A stretch of 13,214 bases of DNA from NCBI GenBank assembly GCA_027604685.1, contig JADHYX010000451.1, positions 1,312 through 14,525 on the forward strand. The letters run 5' to 3'. The translations under genes were made by a program, and so were the position numbers. A model generated the notes under the pieces. That model saw nothing but the letters and a program-made list of their open reading frames with translations, was not told the DNA's origin and made no database searches. Origin of the DNA: Lobulomyces angularis (Eukaryota > Chytridiomycota > Chytridiomycetes > Lobulomycetales > Lobulomycetaceae). Within the stretch, counting starts at the first letter, position 1. The number at the start of each line of letters is the position of its first letter. Positions 1 through 11,258 of this stretch are shown here, piece by piece.

Positions 1-550
1 AAAAAAAAAAAAAAAAAAAAAAAAACTTAAACAAACCATCATTGTAAATAAATATTATTTAGAAATATAGTAAATTTTTTTAGAGTTTTTTTTATTTTTT
101 TTATTATAATAATAAATATTTATATAAATCAAGGTCAGTATTTTTAAATAGCCTTTTTTTTATTTTTAAAGTTAGTTTTATAATTATATTATATTTTTTA
201 TTTGAGAGCTAGAACAATCAGGTAAGTGTTATTGTTATCATAAATGCTAACATATTATTTATAAAATTATTAATTTTTTATTAAAAAAATATTTAAATGG
301 TATATAATCAACGTAAAAAAATATAACAATTTTAAAATTATAATTACCTTAGATTACAACTTAGTCTAAATTTAATTCTAGATGCTACTGTTTTGAATTT
401 TTTCTATATTCTTTTATGAGCGATTTTTGTATACAACTAGCAAATTAGTAGTACACTCATTTAATCACCTAGTTAAAATGATAATTAAATACTTTATTAT
501 GTACTTGGACAATTAATTAATATTCTCAGCTAAACATATTATATATATTT
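1..550. other. AT-rich 3' flank of the kinase gene, no gene seen
   Basis: This stretch begins with 25 A residues at the window edge and is very AT-rich throughout. No reading frame of useful length or recognisable protein is visible on either strand. The minus-strand 3' untranslated region of the kinase gene must end in here. The only notable plus-strand signal is a perfect donor-like CAGGTAAGT at 219-227, with no convincing coding exon beside it. Confidence 0.6.
493..498 (-). promoter_or_regulatory. Candidate polyadenylation signal of the kinase gene
   Basis: On the minus strand this reads AATAAA, about 53 bases downstream of the kinase stop codon at 551-553. Position and sequence fit a eukaryotic poly(A) signal. 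AATAAA occurs by chance often in DNA this AT-rich, so the call is modest. Confidence 0.4.
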
Positions 551-1938
<1,388 letters not shown>

Positions 1939-2371
1939 ACTTTAAATTATTAAGAAATGTAGAAAGAAAAAAAAAAAAAGTTTTCAAAAAAATTAAGCTG
2001 CTTTGATTTGATATATATTAAGTGCAGCAAAATGTAGTTTATATTAAATATTCTTTTTTTATTTTTTTTTTTTTGTATTACAAAAACTTCATTATCAAGC
2101 GAAGCAATAATTTCTTAAGAAATCCTGTTCTTGAAAGCATTCAATTTAGAGGTAAGTTTTTATTGTGAAAAAATATGCTTTAACAAGGGATTTGAAGATA
2201 CACTAATACTCTAATAAAGATTTTATTTTCGCATAGAAGAATTATCGGTTAAGCTAACAATGTAGATTAAGTGTTGTAAAAAAAAAAAACTAATGCAATG
2301 AAACCACTAATTAAAAAAAAAAAATTATATATAAAAAAAAAGATCCTTAGAATTCGGTATAAAAAAAAAGG
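1939..2371. other. Intergenic region: kinase promoter side and 3' flank of the upstream gene
   Basis: About 430 bases between the kinase start (1938) and the stop of the next minus-strand gene (2372). It must hold the kinase promoter and 5' UTR plus the 3' UTR of the upstream gene; a minus-strand AATAAA lies at 2222-2227. Poly-A and poly-T runs dominate. A plus-strand intron-like element (GGTAAGT at 2151 to CATAG ending at 2236) is the only internal structure noticed, and no coding gene is supported. Confidence 0.5.
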
Positions 2372-4973
2372 TTATAAATTGAGAAACCCCATGCTAAATC
2401 TCTTTTTAATGGTTTTTTGACTATTATCTCCTTTCTCGTCAACGATCTTTTCAATTTTCGTTGAAGAACTGGAATCATAAAAATTGTCATTGGCAAAATT
2501 ACTGAAAACAGTGAATGCACTAAACCGTTTCTCTCTCTTCTTCTTTTTTTCCAAGTTGTCAAACGTATCAACGCTATATAGGTTTAAATCATCTAAAAAG
2601 TTTTCCTTCTGATTGACTTCTTCGTGAATAATCACACTATCGTTTCTTCCTGAGCTTTTATTTGATTTGTTGAGACTATTCAAAGTTAAGCTCCGTGAAA
2701 TGATCTTCATAGTGGGGCTGGTGTTAGAAGTCACTCTTGATAATGATTCAGATTTTAAATTACTTTCACTCTTATGTTTTCTTAAAATTTTAAAAATCTT
2801 TTTTTTCCAGTTTCTTTCGCCTTTGGTATCAACCTCGTCATCTGAAACAGTATATAGTTTTTCAGTCTGTGGATATACAACAGAATTCAACGTACTCTTG
2901 CTATTAGTTTCAGTTAAAATGTCACTACTTTCCTGAATTGCTCCCATTTCAATATTATCATCAAAGGCTACTCCAGGATTTTCTAAAACTTCATTTGATT
3001 CAAGAGGAGCTTCCTTTATAGCATCCTTTAAACCAATTTCTGCATTTTCCACTGGTTTTGCTTCGGAGGTGATTGCAGTTAATTCACAAGTTGAATCTGC
3101 TGTATCACTTACTTGTTGATTAAGAGCATCATTTTTATTTACTTCCGTTTCATGGTTATCTTCAGAAATGTTTGAATCAGCGTTAGAATCGTCTTTTATC
3201 TCAGGTTCAAGTTGGGACACATGTTCATTCTCTAAAGGTAAAGTAACCTTTTCATCCGATATTTCTGGTGCAAGAGCAGCATTTTCCTTAACAGAAGGTA
3301 TAATACCCGAGGAGTTTTCAGCTCTACGTCTCCTACCGCTAGCTAAAACAATCGGTGACTTTTGAGTGGAATTTGATTTACCCTCTTCAAACAAACCAAT
3401 AATACTCTTGACATCCACTTTTTTTACAACTTCAAATATTTCACTGTTCCTTTTAAGCACTACATTATCTTCTACAGCAGATTTTTTATAAGCAGAAAAG
3501 TCTTCCATACTTCTACGGTGTCCAAATTCTCTTTGTTTATTTTCGTCTTTATTAAAGTTTCCTTTAAAAGGTGGTATAACGGCAATACTATCAAACGATA
3601 TCTTGTGTTTTGGCGAATCTGTAGTTATCTTTTCAGTTTCCTTCGAAATATTGTCTACACCGTTAACTTCGTCATCGCTCGAACCCTCTCCAAAATTTTC
3701 ACCGAAGTCGTAAACATCTTTTTCATCAAATCCAGAATTTCCATACAAACTTATAAAGGTTTGTTCAATTCGTAACTTTCGCTCCTTTTCAACTTCCGCT
3801 GATATAACGGAATCATCCCATTGCAGAAATTTCTTTGAAGTAGTAGAGTCGAGGTTATTTATATTTTCACTAGAGGGTTTTTTTAAAATTGATTTCACTA
3901 TAGTCTCTTCTTCGCTTTTAACAAAATCACTGCTTGGTGCTTTAGTGCCTGAATTTTTCAAAGCACTCATTTTAAAATATAACTCATCTTTTAACTGTTC
4001 AAATTCCCTTATTAATTCTAATTTCTCTTGTTTCCATCGTTTTTCTTTTTCTAGATGAATTTTTTCTAAAGATTCTATTTTAGATTCCAAAATCGCCTCA
4101 GCATTAGATTTTAAAAAAACTCTTGGAAATATTAATTTTTTTTTCACATCTAACCACATAAATTAAAAATTTAAAAAGTTTATTTTTAAAATTAAATACC
4201 TTTTTTTTCTGATAAGTTTCGTTCGGTAAATCTTTTACTTCTTTTAACTAAATCGACTTGGTGAGTAGGTAATTGAATATCACCAGAGTCTTTTATAACA
4301 AATTCATTCCCTTCCGTGTTATTCAGATTGTCATCTTTAGATTCAGATTCCAACTGTTCATCGAAATCATCTTCTATAGGTACAACACATAGGGCTATAA
4401 AGGTTCATCAGAAAATTACTGAGAAATTTGTCACATACCTGCATTGTGTCTTCTCATCAACAGTCTAAAAGCATCCCAATCTCTTAAGTCAGCTAAAAAA
4501 TGATGCATGACATCTTCACTTTTTATCAGTTCCTTTGCAAGTTTACTCAATTCTTCATCAGTAATTGGTTCCAGAGGTAAGGAATGGATTATTACGCTAG
4601 ATTCAGATTCGGAGTCCGAAAAAGATAGTATATCTAAGCAAATAAATCGGTAAAAATTAATAAAATCGACACCAACAGGTTGAATGTGGGAGTGTTTCTT
4701 CATTTCTTTTTTGCAGTCCCAAAACTCTCTTAGGGTTAGTAGAGCTAAATTTGTCCTCTTTAAAGCAGATTTATAGTTGCTTATTGTTTGAACTTCCCAA
4801 ACTAGTCTTTCATCTCCTTCATAACCAGGAGAGAAGTCATCTTTGGGCTCGGTTATTGACAACATCAAGCTCATGTATCGATTAGAGTTGCTGATTGAGG
4901 TAGCAACACTTTGATTAGCAGAGACATTGCAGTTGTGATTCGATTGAGCATCTTCAGTCATGTCAACTATCAA
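2372..4973 (-). CDS. Unrecognised acidic, Ser-rich coiled-coil protein, three exons, complete
   Basis: I do not recognise this protein. Minus-strand exons are 4439-4973, 4200-4394 and 2372-4149, giving about 835 aa. A second in-frame acceptor would start exon 2 at 4373 and give 828 aa. The ATG at 4973 is the first in frame. Residues about 30-178 look globular, with conserved-looking aromatic and leucine positions (REFWDC, FINFYRFICLDIL, FLADLRDWDAFRLLMRRH) and a Ser/Glu insert SFSDSESESS. Residues about 258-310 are Lys/Glu/Leu-rich with heptad character, a likely coiled coil. The long middle is acidic and probably disordered. The C-terminus is basic and Ser-rich (KKIFKILRKHKSES), with two related motifs, KRFSAF and KRFSMGF, the second ending the protein. 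No membrane segment or signal peptide is seen. A scaffold or phosphorylated regulatory protein is possible, but no function is assigned. Confidence 0.8.
4150..4199 (-). other. Intron 2 of the coiled-coil gene
   Basis: A 50-base GT..AG intron, donor GTATTT and acceptor GGTTAG on the minus strand. It joins the acidic second exon to the coiled-coil exon with a split GAT codon. An in-frame TAA just after the donor means that retention would truncate the protein. Confidence 0.8.
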
Positions 4974-5650
4974 CTATCCTATCAAAATTTCAAAATTTTA
5001 AGAGGCACTTTGATTTTTGACTAAATATAGTGCCAAAAAAGCCTCAAAAAGATGCTGTCAAAATGGACAAACTTCGTGAAGCAGAAGAGAATGTAAGATT
5101 GATTGCTGCATGTAGTATAAGTAATATGATGCAACTAACCGTATTAATGGTGCAGTTTCATAGGTCGTATGTTGTGTTTAGGAGTGAGTACAAGTAATTA
5201 GAATAACCTATTTGATTATGTTGTATTCTGCGATTTCAATCATAAAAAAAAACAATTATTTAAAGGTTTTATTATTTTTAAATATCGAAAAGAGGTCGCA
5301 TCAATAAAACTTCTGTAAGTAAGAAATTGAAAGAGGGATACTGCTTATTGATATCCTATGCTGTGAATCATAGAACGTAACTGCGATATAAATCATATTA
5401 CTGATGCATTACTAACTTTTATGCGAATCAGTATTTACATTTTAAAATAGTGTTTTTTGTTTAAATTCGGTGGTTTCCTATTATTAATATAATTTTTGAT
5501 CAAGAGTGCTTAGTTGCTAATCTGCCTTATTCAAGTTAATGAAGAAGTGGATTTTACTATAATCATATAAGTAAAAGAAAAATTCTTTGAATAGAATGTA
5601 ATTTATATCTAAAAAAAAAAAAAAAAAATTTAAAACTTGTGTAAAAAATA
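4974..5650. promoter_or_regulatory. Head-to-head intergenic region, likely shared or divergent promoter
   Basis: About 680 bases separate the ATG of the minus-strand coiled-coil gene from the ATG of the plus-strand MED14 gene, so both promoters must lie here. The first 250 bases are less AT-rich and less homopolymeric than other spacers in the window and contain a short open frame at 5063-5197. A 17-base poly-A tract lies at 5612-5628, just before the MED14 start. No specific transcription factor site is claimed. Confidence 0.55.
5063..5197 (+). CDS. Possible 44-codon small ORF, unrecognised
   Basis: An open frame from ATG to TAA beginning MDKLREAEENVRLIAAC. The frame is closed upstream by a TGA at 5018, so this ATG would be the start. 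A GTAAGA donor at 5093, a CTAAC branch-like motif near 5134 and a CAG acceptor at 5153-5155 define a possible 63-base intron. It is a multiple of three, and splicing would give a 23-aa peptide ending in YVVFRSEYK. Base composition is more coding-like than the surroundings. No family is recognised, and it could equally be part of a 5' UTR or chance. Confidence 0.2.
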   Translation: MDKLREAEENVRLIAACSISNMMQLTVLMVQFHRSYVVFRSEYK

Positions 5651-8600
5651 ATGGTCGAAATGGTTGTTGATATTGAAGATGGCCCCCTGAACACTAACCA
5701 ATTTTTTAAAGATTATTTTACACCAGAAGAGCAAGAATCTTTTGATGATCAATTTCTTACCATATCCTACCTCATAGAAATAATAACGTTAAAATCAAAC
5801 TATAAATTATTAGAGCTTTCCGAAAAGTAAGTTAATAAAAAAATAAGAAAAAAAATATTTTGAGCTTATAATAACTTGTAGGTTAACTTTTCTAAGTCAT
5901 ACTGATCGAAAAAAGCAAATTTTAGAACATTCTATTTTTGAAAGAAATCAATTTGCGAAACTCTTGGTATTAATTAGATGGGCAAAGAAGGCTGCTTATG
6001 ATACTATAGAATGCCAAGTATATAACAAAATTACTTTGATTTATTTATTTTTTTACTGAATGTAACAGAGATTATTAGTTTTACAGGATAAAACAGATTT
6101 TTGTTTTTCGACATCAGCTGATATGTTATATAATACATTTTTGCAATTGCATTTAATAAGGGATCCTATTTATGATGTTGCCAGTAGTTTAGAATTTGTT
6201 GCTGAAGCAACCAACAGAACAAGACTTTCTAACTTTGTAAAATTTTCAAAAAAAGAATTTTTTTACTTAAAAAATTATTTAGGAGAATAAAGCACATGAA
6301 ATACCTGCCGAAAATAAAAACTTACTAAACTGTCAACATATAGACGAATTACTTCGAAGGAAGCTCTTTTTTGATGAAGTGCTACCAATAGAGTTTAAAA
6401 GAGGAATGAAAATCGGTTTTTATTAATGTTTTTTTTTATTCTCGTAACTAAATTTTCAATTTTTTTTTTACAGAGTATGGTTTGGCTGAATTTACAGTTA
6501 AAAATGAATTTCAAGTTATCCTGAAATACATAACCGATGCAGAAGAACCTTGGACAATTGAGAGTTTTGTAATTTTAGTTCGTTCAAAAGGCAACCTTTA
6601 TGAAAATATACCTTCTTATATGTTAAATGATGCTCAGATAAATGCAATCCGGAAAATTGCCAAAAACCTAATGTACGATAAGGTTAAGATAGAGGGAAAT
6701 AATACAGCTGAGCTATTCCCTTTAGTTAATCTGTATCATTTTCTACGTAACTATATATCATCTAATTTTTTTCTTTGTGTTTATTTTTTGTTTGGGTTTA
6801 GATTCCTTTTGCCTCTCATATCAACTTGAAATACTGCATACCCAATTGACATTCTTAATGACAACTAGATGGCAGGATCAACTGTTTGTGAACTTTGATA
6901 GAATGAGATCATTAATAAATGTTTCCTATTGGCGTTGCGAAAAAAAACTACAATCAAATGATTTTAGAAGTTCCAAAAATTTTTTGGAATTCAGGTAACA
7001 ACATTCTTTTGCCCTCTAATGTTATATGAAACTTTTTCTTAGTATTAATGAAAAAAACCTTGATACCAAAAATACCAAAGTTGAAGCTGTAAATAATAAT
7101 AGTGTTTTAGGATTTTTTGGTGACGAAATAGGAAGCACAAAAAAAATTTCTGTTAAGGGATTTACTTTAAATTTTACAAACGAAATTATTTCTGGTACTC
7201 AACAGCTAAATTTTGATGAATGCGAATGTCAAATAAATTCGGCTGAAGTTGATGCAGAAGAAATTTTATTTTATATAACTAAGGTTAAAGCAAAAGAAAT
7301 TATTCAGCATCTTTTCAAAATTTTAAAATCCTGTAAAATAGCACCTAAAAGCTCAAAAAGCATTTTTTTTGCAGGATTTAATGAATCCAATATTATTTTG
7401 ACAGATATGAATTATCCTTTAATGAAAGAAGAGAATGAATCATCTCCACTTTCCGAAATAAAACTATTAGTTCAATATTTGCCTGATCGTCTTATTTCTT
7501 GCAGCATTGAATTACGTACAGGAAATATAGTTTTGAAACAATTTAATTTTCAAACAGATTTAGAAATTTCATATTTAAAAGAATTAGAAGATAAATTAAA
7601 CTTAAATTTGGATAATGCTGTTGAAGCATTTTTGGAATTTAGATGCAAGGTTAACAAAATCATCAAATAACTTTTATTAAATTGTATTTTATTTTAAAAT
7701 GTAGATTATGTTAGAAAGAATCACATTGATGGCAACAAAATTGGAGTTTGACCTTGTGTTAGGATTACCAGTAGAAGAGATAGATATGATTGTTGACCCA
7801 GAAACTGCAAATAATGAAAATAAAAAAATCAACCTAAACAGGATTTTTTTAAAATTTAAGTTGTTGGAAAATTTTTATTTGGTTGTAGATGTTTATGGAA
7901 CAACAGCTGATTATCTTAGTTTAAAAGATAAATTGAAAGAATTAACTACAATTGAAATTAGCGAAGGTTGTCTTTTTAAAGTATTTTTAATTCAGATAGC
8001 ACCATTGTCTTTAGAAAATAACCCTAAATACGATATCGTGAGATCTATTTTGATTAATAATAAAGAACAAGGTTTTGAAAAGGAAGTTGGTTTTAAAGAA
8101 TATTTTGCGAAAATAACATTGGACTTTCTTTTTAGAATTCAAGAATTTGGAAAGTATGTTATTTTACGAAATTACTTTTTATTTTTTTATTCTATTTTTT
8201 TTTTATTAACTATTTTTTTATTTTTTATTTTAAGGAAACAGGAAATATTTTTTAAAATAATTTCTCAAATGGCAGCTAGTGGATTTAAATACAGAAATTT
8301 GAATAACTCAAATAGCTGTAAAACAAATTTTATTTTTATTTTTCTTTTAATAATGGTAACATATTTGTATTTTTTTAGTATCAACGAAATATGTGATTTA
8401 TGAAAAAATTGGAACTGTTGTTATTAAAAACAGCAATTTTTGTGTTAATTTGGGACAATGGTCAAATAAAAACCATCAGTTGGAGGAGATAAATGAAAAG
8501 GAAAAAATTCTTGAATTATTTAAAGGAAATTGTTCATTTTTAAAAACCAAAAGTTCTATATTAAATGCATATGAATCAATTGGTAACGAATTTATTGTGG

Positions 8601-10903
8601 ACGAATCATTTTTACCATTTAGTAATTTAAATTTGTACGTAAAAAAAAAAAAAAATGATAACTGGATTTTATATTGTTCAATAAAACTTAACGCCATATG
8701 TTTACCAAAGATCACCGAAAACCTTTCTGGTATAAAAAAAATAATATAATATTAAATACAAATAAAAAAAAATTTTTTTTAATATTAAAAATATGTATTT
8801 AAAACTTTTTTTCTTTTTTTTCTTTTTAAACTGTAAGATTTTTGCACATTTGATAATAAAAATTTTATTTTAAGATATGAATTTGATCAAATAGATGGAT
8901 TTTTTGGTTTGTTAATTTCTGAATTTTTGAAAACTGCAATGATATCACAAATGGCTTCCCAAGGTAATTTTAATAAAAAAAAAACTTTGATTATTTATTT
9001 TTTTTTTGAAAAAAAAATAGTATTCCTTAGAAAGAGCTGGCTTGCAAAAAAAAACATATCAATACATTCCTTTGATTTGAAAATACTTACTGTGGAAATT
9101 AAGAATGCAAATGATAACTTTGATAAATTGAATATAAGATGGAAGAGTTGTTTTAATGATACCAATTTAAATACCCCAGCAGCAATTGGAAACTTTGACG
9201 TAAAATTCATACCTTTTAAAATTGATGATGACAATAAATTAAACACTACTCAACAGCAAAACAATAAGGAAGAAAAATTAGTAAATAAATTTTATCATAT
9301 GTTGGAGCTTATTTCTGTTACCCTTTTAAATGCCAAAAAAGATTTGGTTTTGGTTTTAGATGTATAATTAAAAAAAAAAAAAAAAAAATAAATTAATAAA
9401 TAATTACTAATAATAAATTAATAAATAATTACTAATAATAATACAAATTATTTTATTAGGTGATCTCAAGATCCTATCCATTTGAGCAGCTTTATAATTT
9501 TTCACAAATCTTTCCAAATTTAGTAGAAGTTACTGCAATTTCATTTTTACATCATCGATTAACTATGTTCAATTATGGCCTAGATTTTTTAATTTTACAA
9601 AATGGATCGCTTTCCCTGGTCGATGCTGCCAATGAAGTGCATAACACATTTAATACCATATATTCCTTTTTTAACGCAGAACCGTTAAAATTTGAAGTTT
9701 GTCCCAATATATTTAATTCCCAAACAGAGGAGAGACAAATTAATTTAATAAACTTTATTTCAGAGAGGTTGATGGACCCCAATTTTTCAACGAATGCGTT
9801 CATATTACCTATAGCAACTGGATTTATATTTTCACCACAGATTACTGGTTTAGTCTTTGAAGGATTAAAAAATTTAATATCAATTTATGAAAATTTGGAA
9901 TACCTTTTTGATAAATTAAAAAAAAAAAAAAAATTGTTGATGGAAAGTGCAATAAAATTGGAAAGGGAAAAACTGAGTTTAAGTTTTAAAAATTTGAATT
10001 TAGAAGTAAAAGTTTTTTTGTTACTAACGAATCGCTTAGTTTTGGAATTGACACCAACAGATAGAATTGTGGAAAAGCCTGAATGTCCCTTGAGTAAAGA
10101 AGATTTTGTTTCTATCTCTAACTATTTAACTACAAAGGTACAAAAATACCCTTAAAATAAAAAAAAAAAATATTTGACTAAACAATTTTTTTTTTTAGTT
10201 AAATTATCCATCTAATGTGACGATGAAAGATAAGTTAAATTTTATATTAAATTTCAGTTCGCTTCCACCTATAGTTTTAAGAGACTTTGCCCAGTTATTT
10301 TCTGCTGAAGCAAAAAGTGATTTTGAGTTAAAACTTATTGCACCTGCAAATAACGAAGAACAACTACCCTCCGAAGGTGAACTGGGTTGTATTATAGAAC
10401 CTGAAAATTCTAGAATTTGTCTTATTGTAAACAAAAAAGAATAGAATTAATTTTAATTATTTCTTCTTGACGATATTAATTTTTTATTTTATTTTATTTT
10501 TTTAGGTAGAATTTGTTAATTTGACAAATGTTGGAAAAGTTTCATTTAAATATAATTATGCTACAGGAGTAATTGGACTTTGGAAAAAGGATAGTGAAGA
10601 GGAAGTTATTTCAACTTTACAGCTTGATGAAAGTATATTAAAACAACAAAAAGAAAGGAATCAACCATTAAATAAGTACAATATTAAAAAATAAAATAAA
10701 ATTTATTTATTTTTTTGTTTAATAGAGGATCTATTGAAGGAAAACTCTTTCAGATTTCAAAATTTCCTGCTGTCCCTGTACAATCCTCTGGACCAGGAAA
10801 ACTTTATCCCACTATATCTGTAAAAAAATTAAAGACAAGAAAATTAATTTTTTTTCATTTATTTTTTTTTTTTTAGGCACTAGCAAGAGGAAAATCTTCA
10901 TAA
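5651..10903 (+). CDS. MED14: Mediator complex subunit 14 (MED14/RGR1), 17 exons, complete
   Basis: MED14 is the backbone subunit of nuclear Mediator, linking the head, middle and tail modules in RNA polymerase II transcription. Exons are 5651-5826, 5882-6017, 6069-6236, 6283-6415, 6474-6746, 6802-6994, 7043-7649, 7705-8153, 8235-8317, 8379-8729, 8838-8963, 9021-9361, 9460-10137, 10199-10426, 10506-10675, 10726-10819 and 10877-10903. Together they are 4233 bases, or 1410 aa, close to animal MED14 and longer than yeast Rgr1. Family landmarks are the N-terminal DRKKQILEHSIFERNQFAKLL and LVLIRWAKKA (to about 96), EDAEEPWTIE-like strand region near 230 (here TDAEEPWTIESFVILV), and NLYHFLHSFCLSYQLEILH spanning the exon 5/6 junction (about 290-308). 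The C-terminal half diverges and was joined by frame and splice signals alone; junctions around 8235-9021 and the last three exons are the least certain. Its neighbours give no functional clue. Confidence 0.9.
6018..6068 (+). other. MED14 intron 2 with tandem in-frame acceptors
   Basis: The donor is GTATAT after CAA at 6015-6017. Two acceptors keep the frame: AACAG ending at 6068 and TTACAG ending at 6086, 18 bases apart. The first adds RLLVLQ. Spacing between the RWAKKA and TSAD motifs then resembles that in animal MED14, so it was preferred. Confidence 0.65.
8154..8234 (+). other. MED14 intron 8, in-frame and stop-free
   Basis: An 81-base intron with donor GTATGT and acceptor TTTTAAG. It has no in-frame stop and is a multiple of three, so the open frame runs straight through it. 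Its T-rich sequence would translate as a Phe/Leu/Ile-rich segment that looks like a membrane helix. That makes no sense in a nuclear Mediator subunit, so it is treated as intron. Confidence 0.8.
8730..8837 (+). other. MED14 intron 10, longest in the gene
   Basis: A 108-base intron with donor GTATAA and acceptor CTGTAAG after a poly-T tract. The acceptor at 8837 was chosen over TTTTAAG ending at 8874 because only the former preserves the frame into exon 11, giving RYEFDQIDGF. Several homopolymer runs lie inside. Confidence 0.7.
9387..9436 (+). repeat. Two perfect 25-base tandem copies inside MED14 intron 12
   Basis: The unit occupies 9387-9411 and 9412-9436 identically, followed by a short partial third copy. 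Each unit ends in TTACTAAT, which resembles the branch-point motif seen in other introns here. The duplication therefore gives the intron (9362-9459) two candidate branch points, about 50 and 25 bases before the acceptor. Confidence 0.85.
9918..9933 (+). repeat. 16-base poly-A run inside MED14 coding exon 13
   Basis: An uninterrupted run of 16 A residues encodes consecutive lysines at about residue 1165-1170, within a charged, probably helical stretch. A similar 15-A run at 8641-8655 lies in exon 10. Both runs keep the frame as written, but such tracts are prone to sequencing indels and polymerase slippage. Confidence 0.8.
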
Positions 10904-11258
10904 ATTTTTTTTTTTTTTTTATTTTAATTTATAACTTTGTAATTTTTTAATTTTTCAAAATATTTGATATATTTTACTTTTTTTAATTATGGTTTCCTTG
11001 TAATCCTTTGTAAAATTAAAAAAATAAATAAAAATGAAATAAAATTAAAATTAAAATAAAAAAATAAAAATGAAATAAAATTAAAATTTAAATAAAAAAA
11101 AAAAAATTAAATAAAAAAAAATTAAAAGAAAAATTAAAATTAATAAATATAAAATAATATTTTTTTTTTTTTTGTTCTAGAAAATTTTTTAAATTTTTTT
11201 TTTTTTTTTATTTAACGGAACAGGAACCTAAACTAAAAAAAAAAAATAAAAAAAAAAG
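10904..11258. other. Low-complexity spacer between MED14 and the DUF1003 gene
   Basis: About 355 bases made almost only of A and T. It must contain the MED14 3' UTR and terminator side, with an AATAAA at 11023-11028 (about 120 bases past the stop), and the promoter of the next gene. A 27-base AT-rich unit is repeated at 11026-11052 and 11062-11088. No coding frame is supported. Confidence 0.6.
11026..11088 (+). repeat. AT-rich direct repeat, two 27-base copies
   Basis: The unit containing ATGAAATAAAATTAAAATT occurs at 11026-11052 and again at 11062-11088, 36 bases apart, in a region of A-rich simple sequence. It looks like local slippage or duplication in the intergenic spacer; no function is implied. 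Confidence 0.6.

Noticed and set aside
1..25. Poly-A start as a telomere or mRNA poly(A) tail
   Set aside because: There is no telomere repeat, and poly-A runs of similar length occur throughout the spacers and introns; introns prove that this is genomic DNA.
219..227. Perfect plus-strand splice donor CAGGTAAGT
   Set aside because: No coding frame precedes it and no matching acceptor with a credible exon follows, so it is probably chance or part of an unseen UTR.
2667..3775. Three plus-strand open frames (2667-2936, 3168-3365, 3518-3775)
   Set aside because: They lie wholly antisense to the long coding exon of the coiled-coil gene and show no family features.
7026..7670. Separate genes for each open frame between 6482 and 10444
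   Set aside because: Each ends at splice-like signals and joins its neighbour in frame, and the N-terminal joins reproduce conserved MED14 motifs, so they are exons of one gene.
8154..8234. Apparent transmembrane helix in the MED14 reading frame
   Set aside because: It is translated poly-T intron sequence with good GT and AG ends; removing it restores a hydrophilic Mediator-like sequence.
8871..8874. Alternative acceptor for MED14 intron 10
   Set aside because: Using it puts exon 11 out of frame with exon 10; the acceptor at 8837 keeps the frame.
8476..10434. Minus-strand frames within MED14 (for example 8476-8715, 8995-9246, 9573-9803, 10204-10434)
   Set aside because: All are antisense to MED14 exons, where the plus strand gives a continuous spliced protein.
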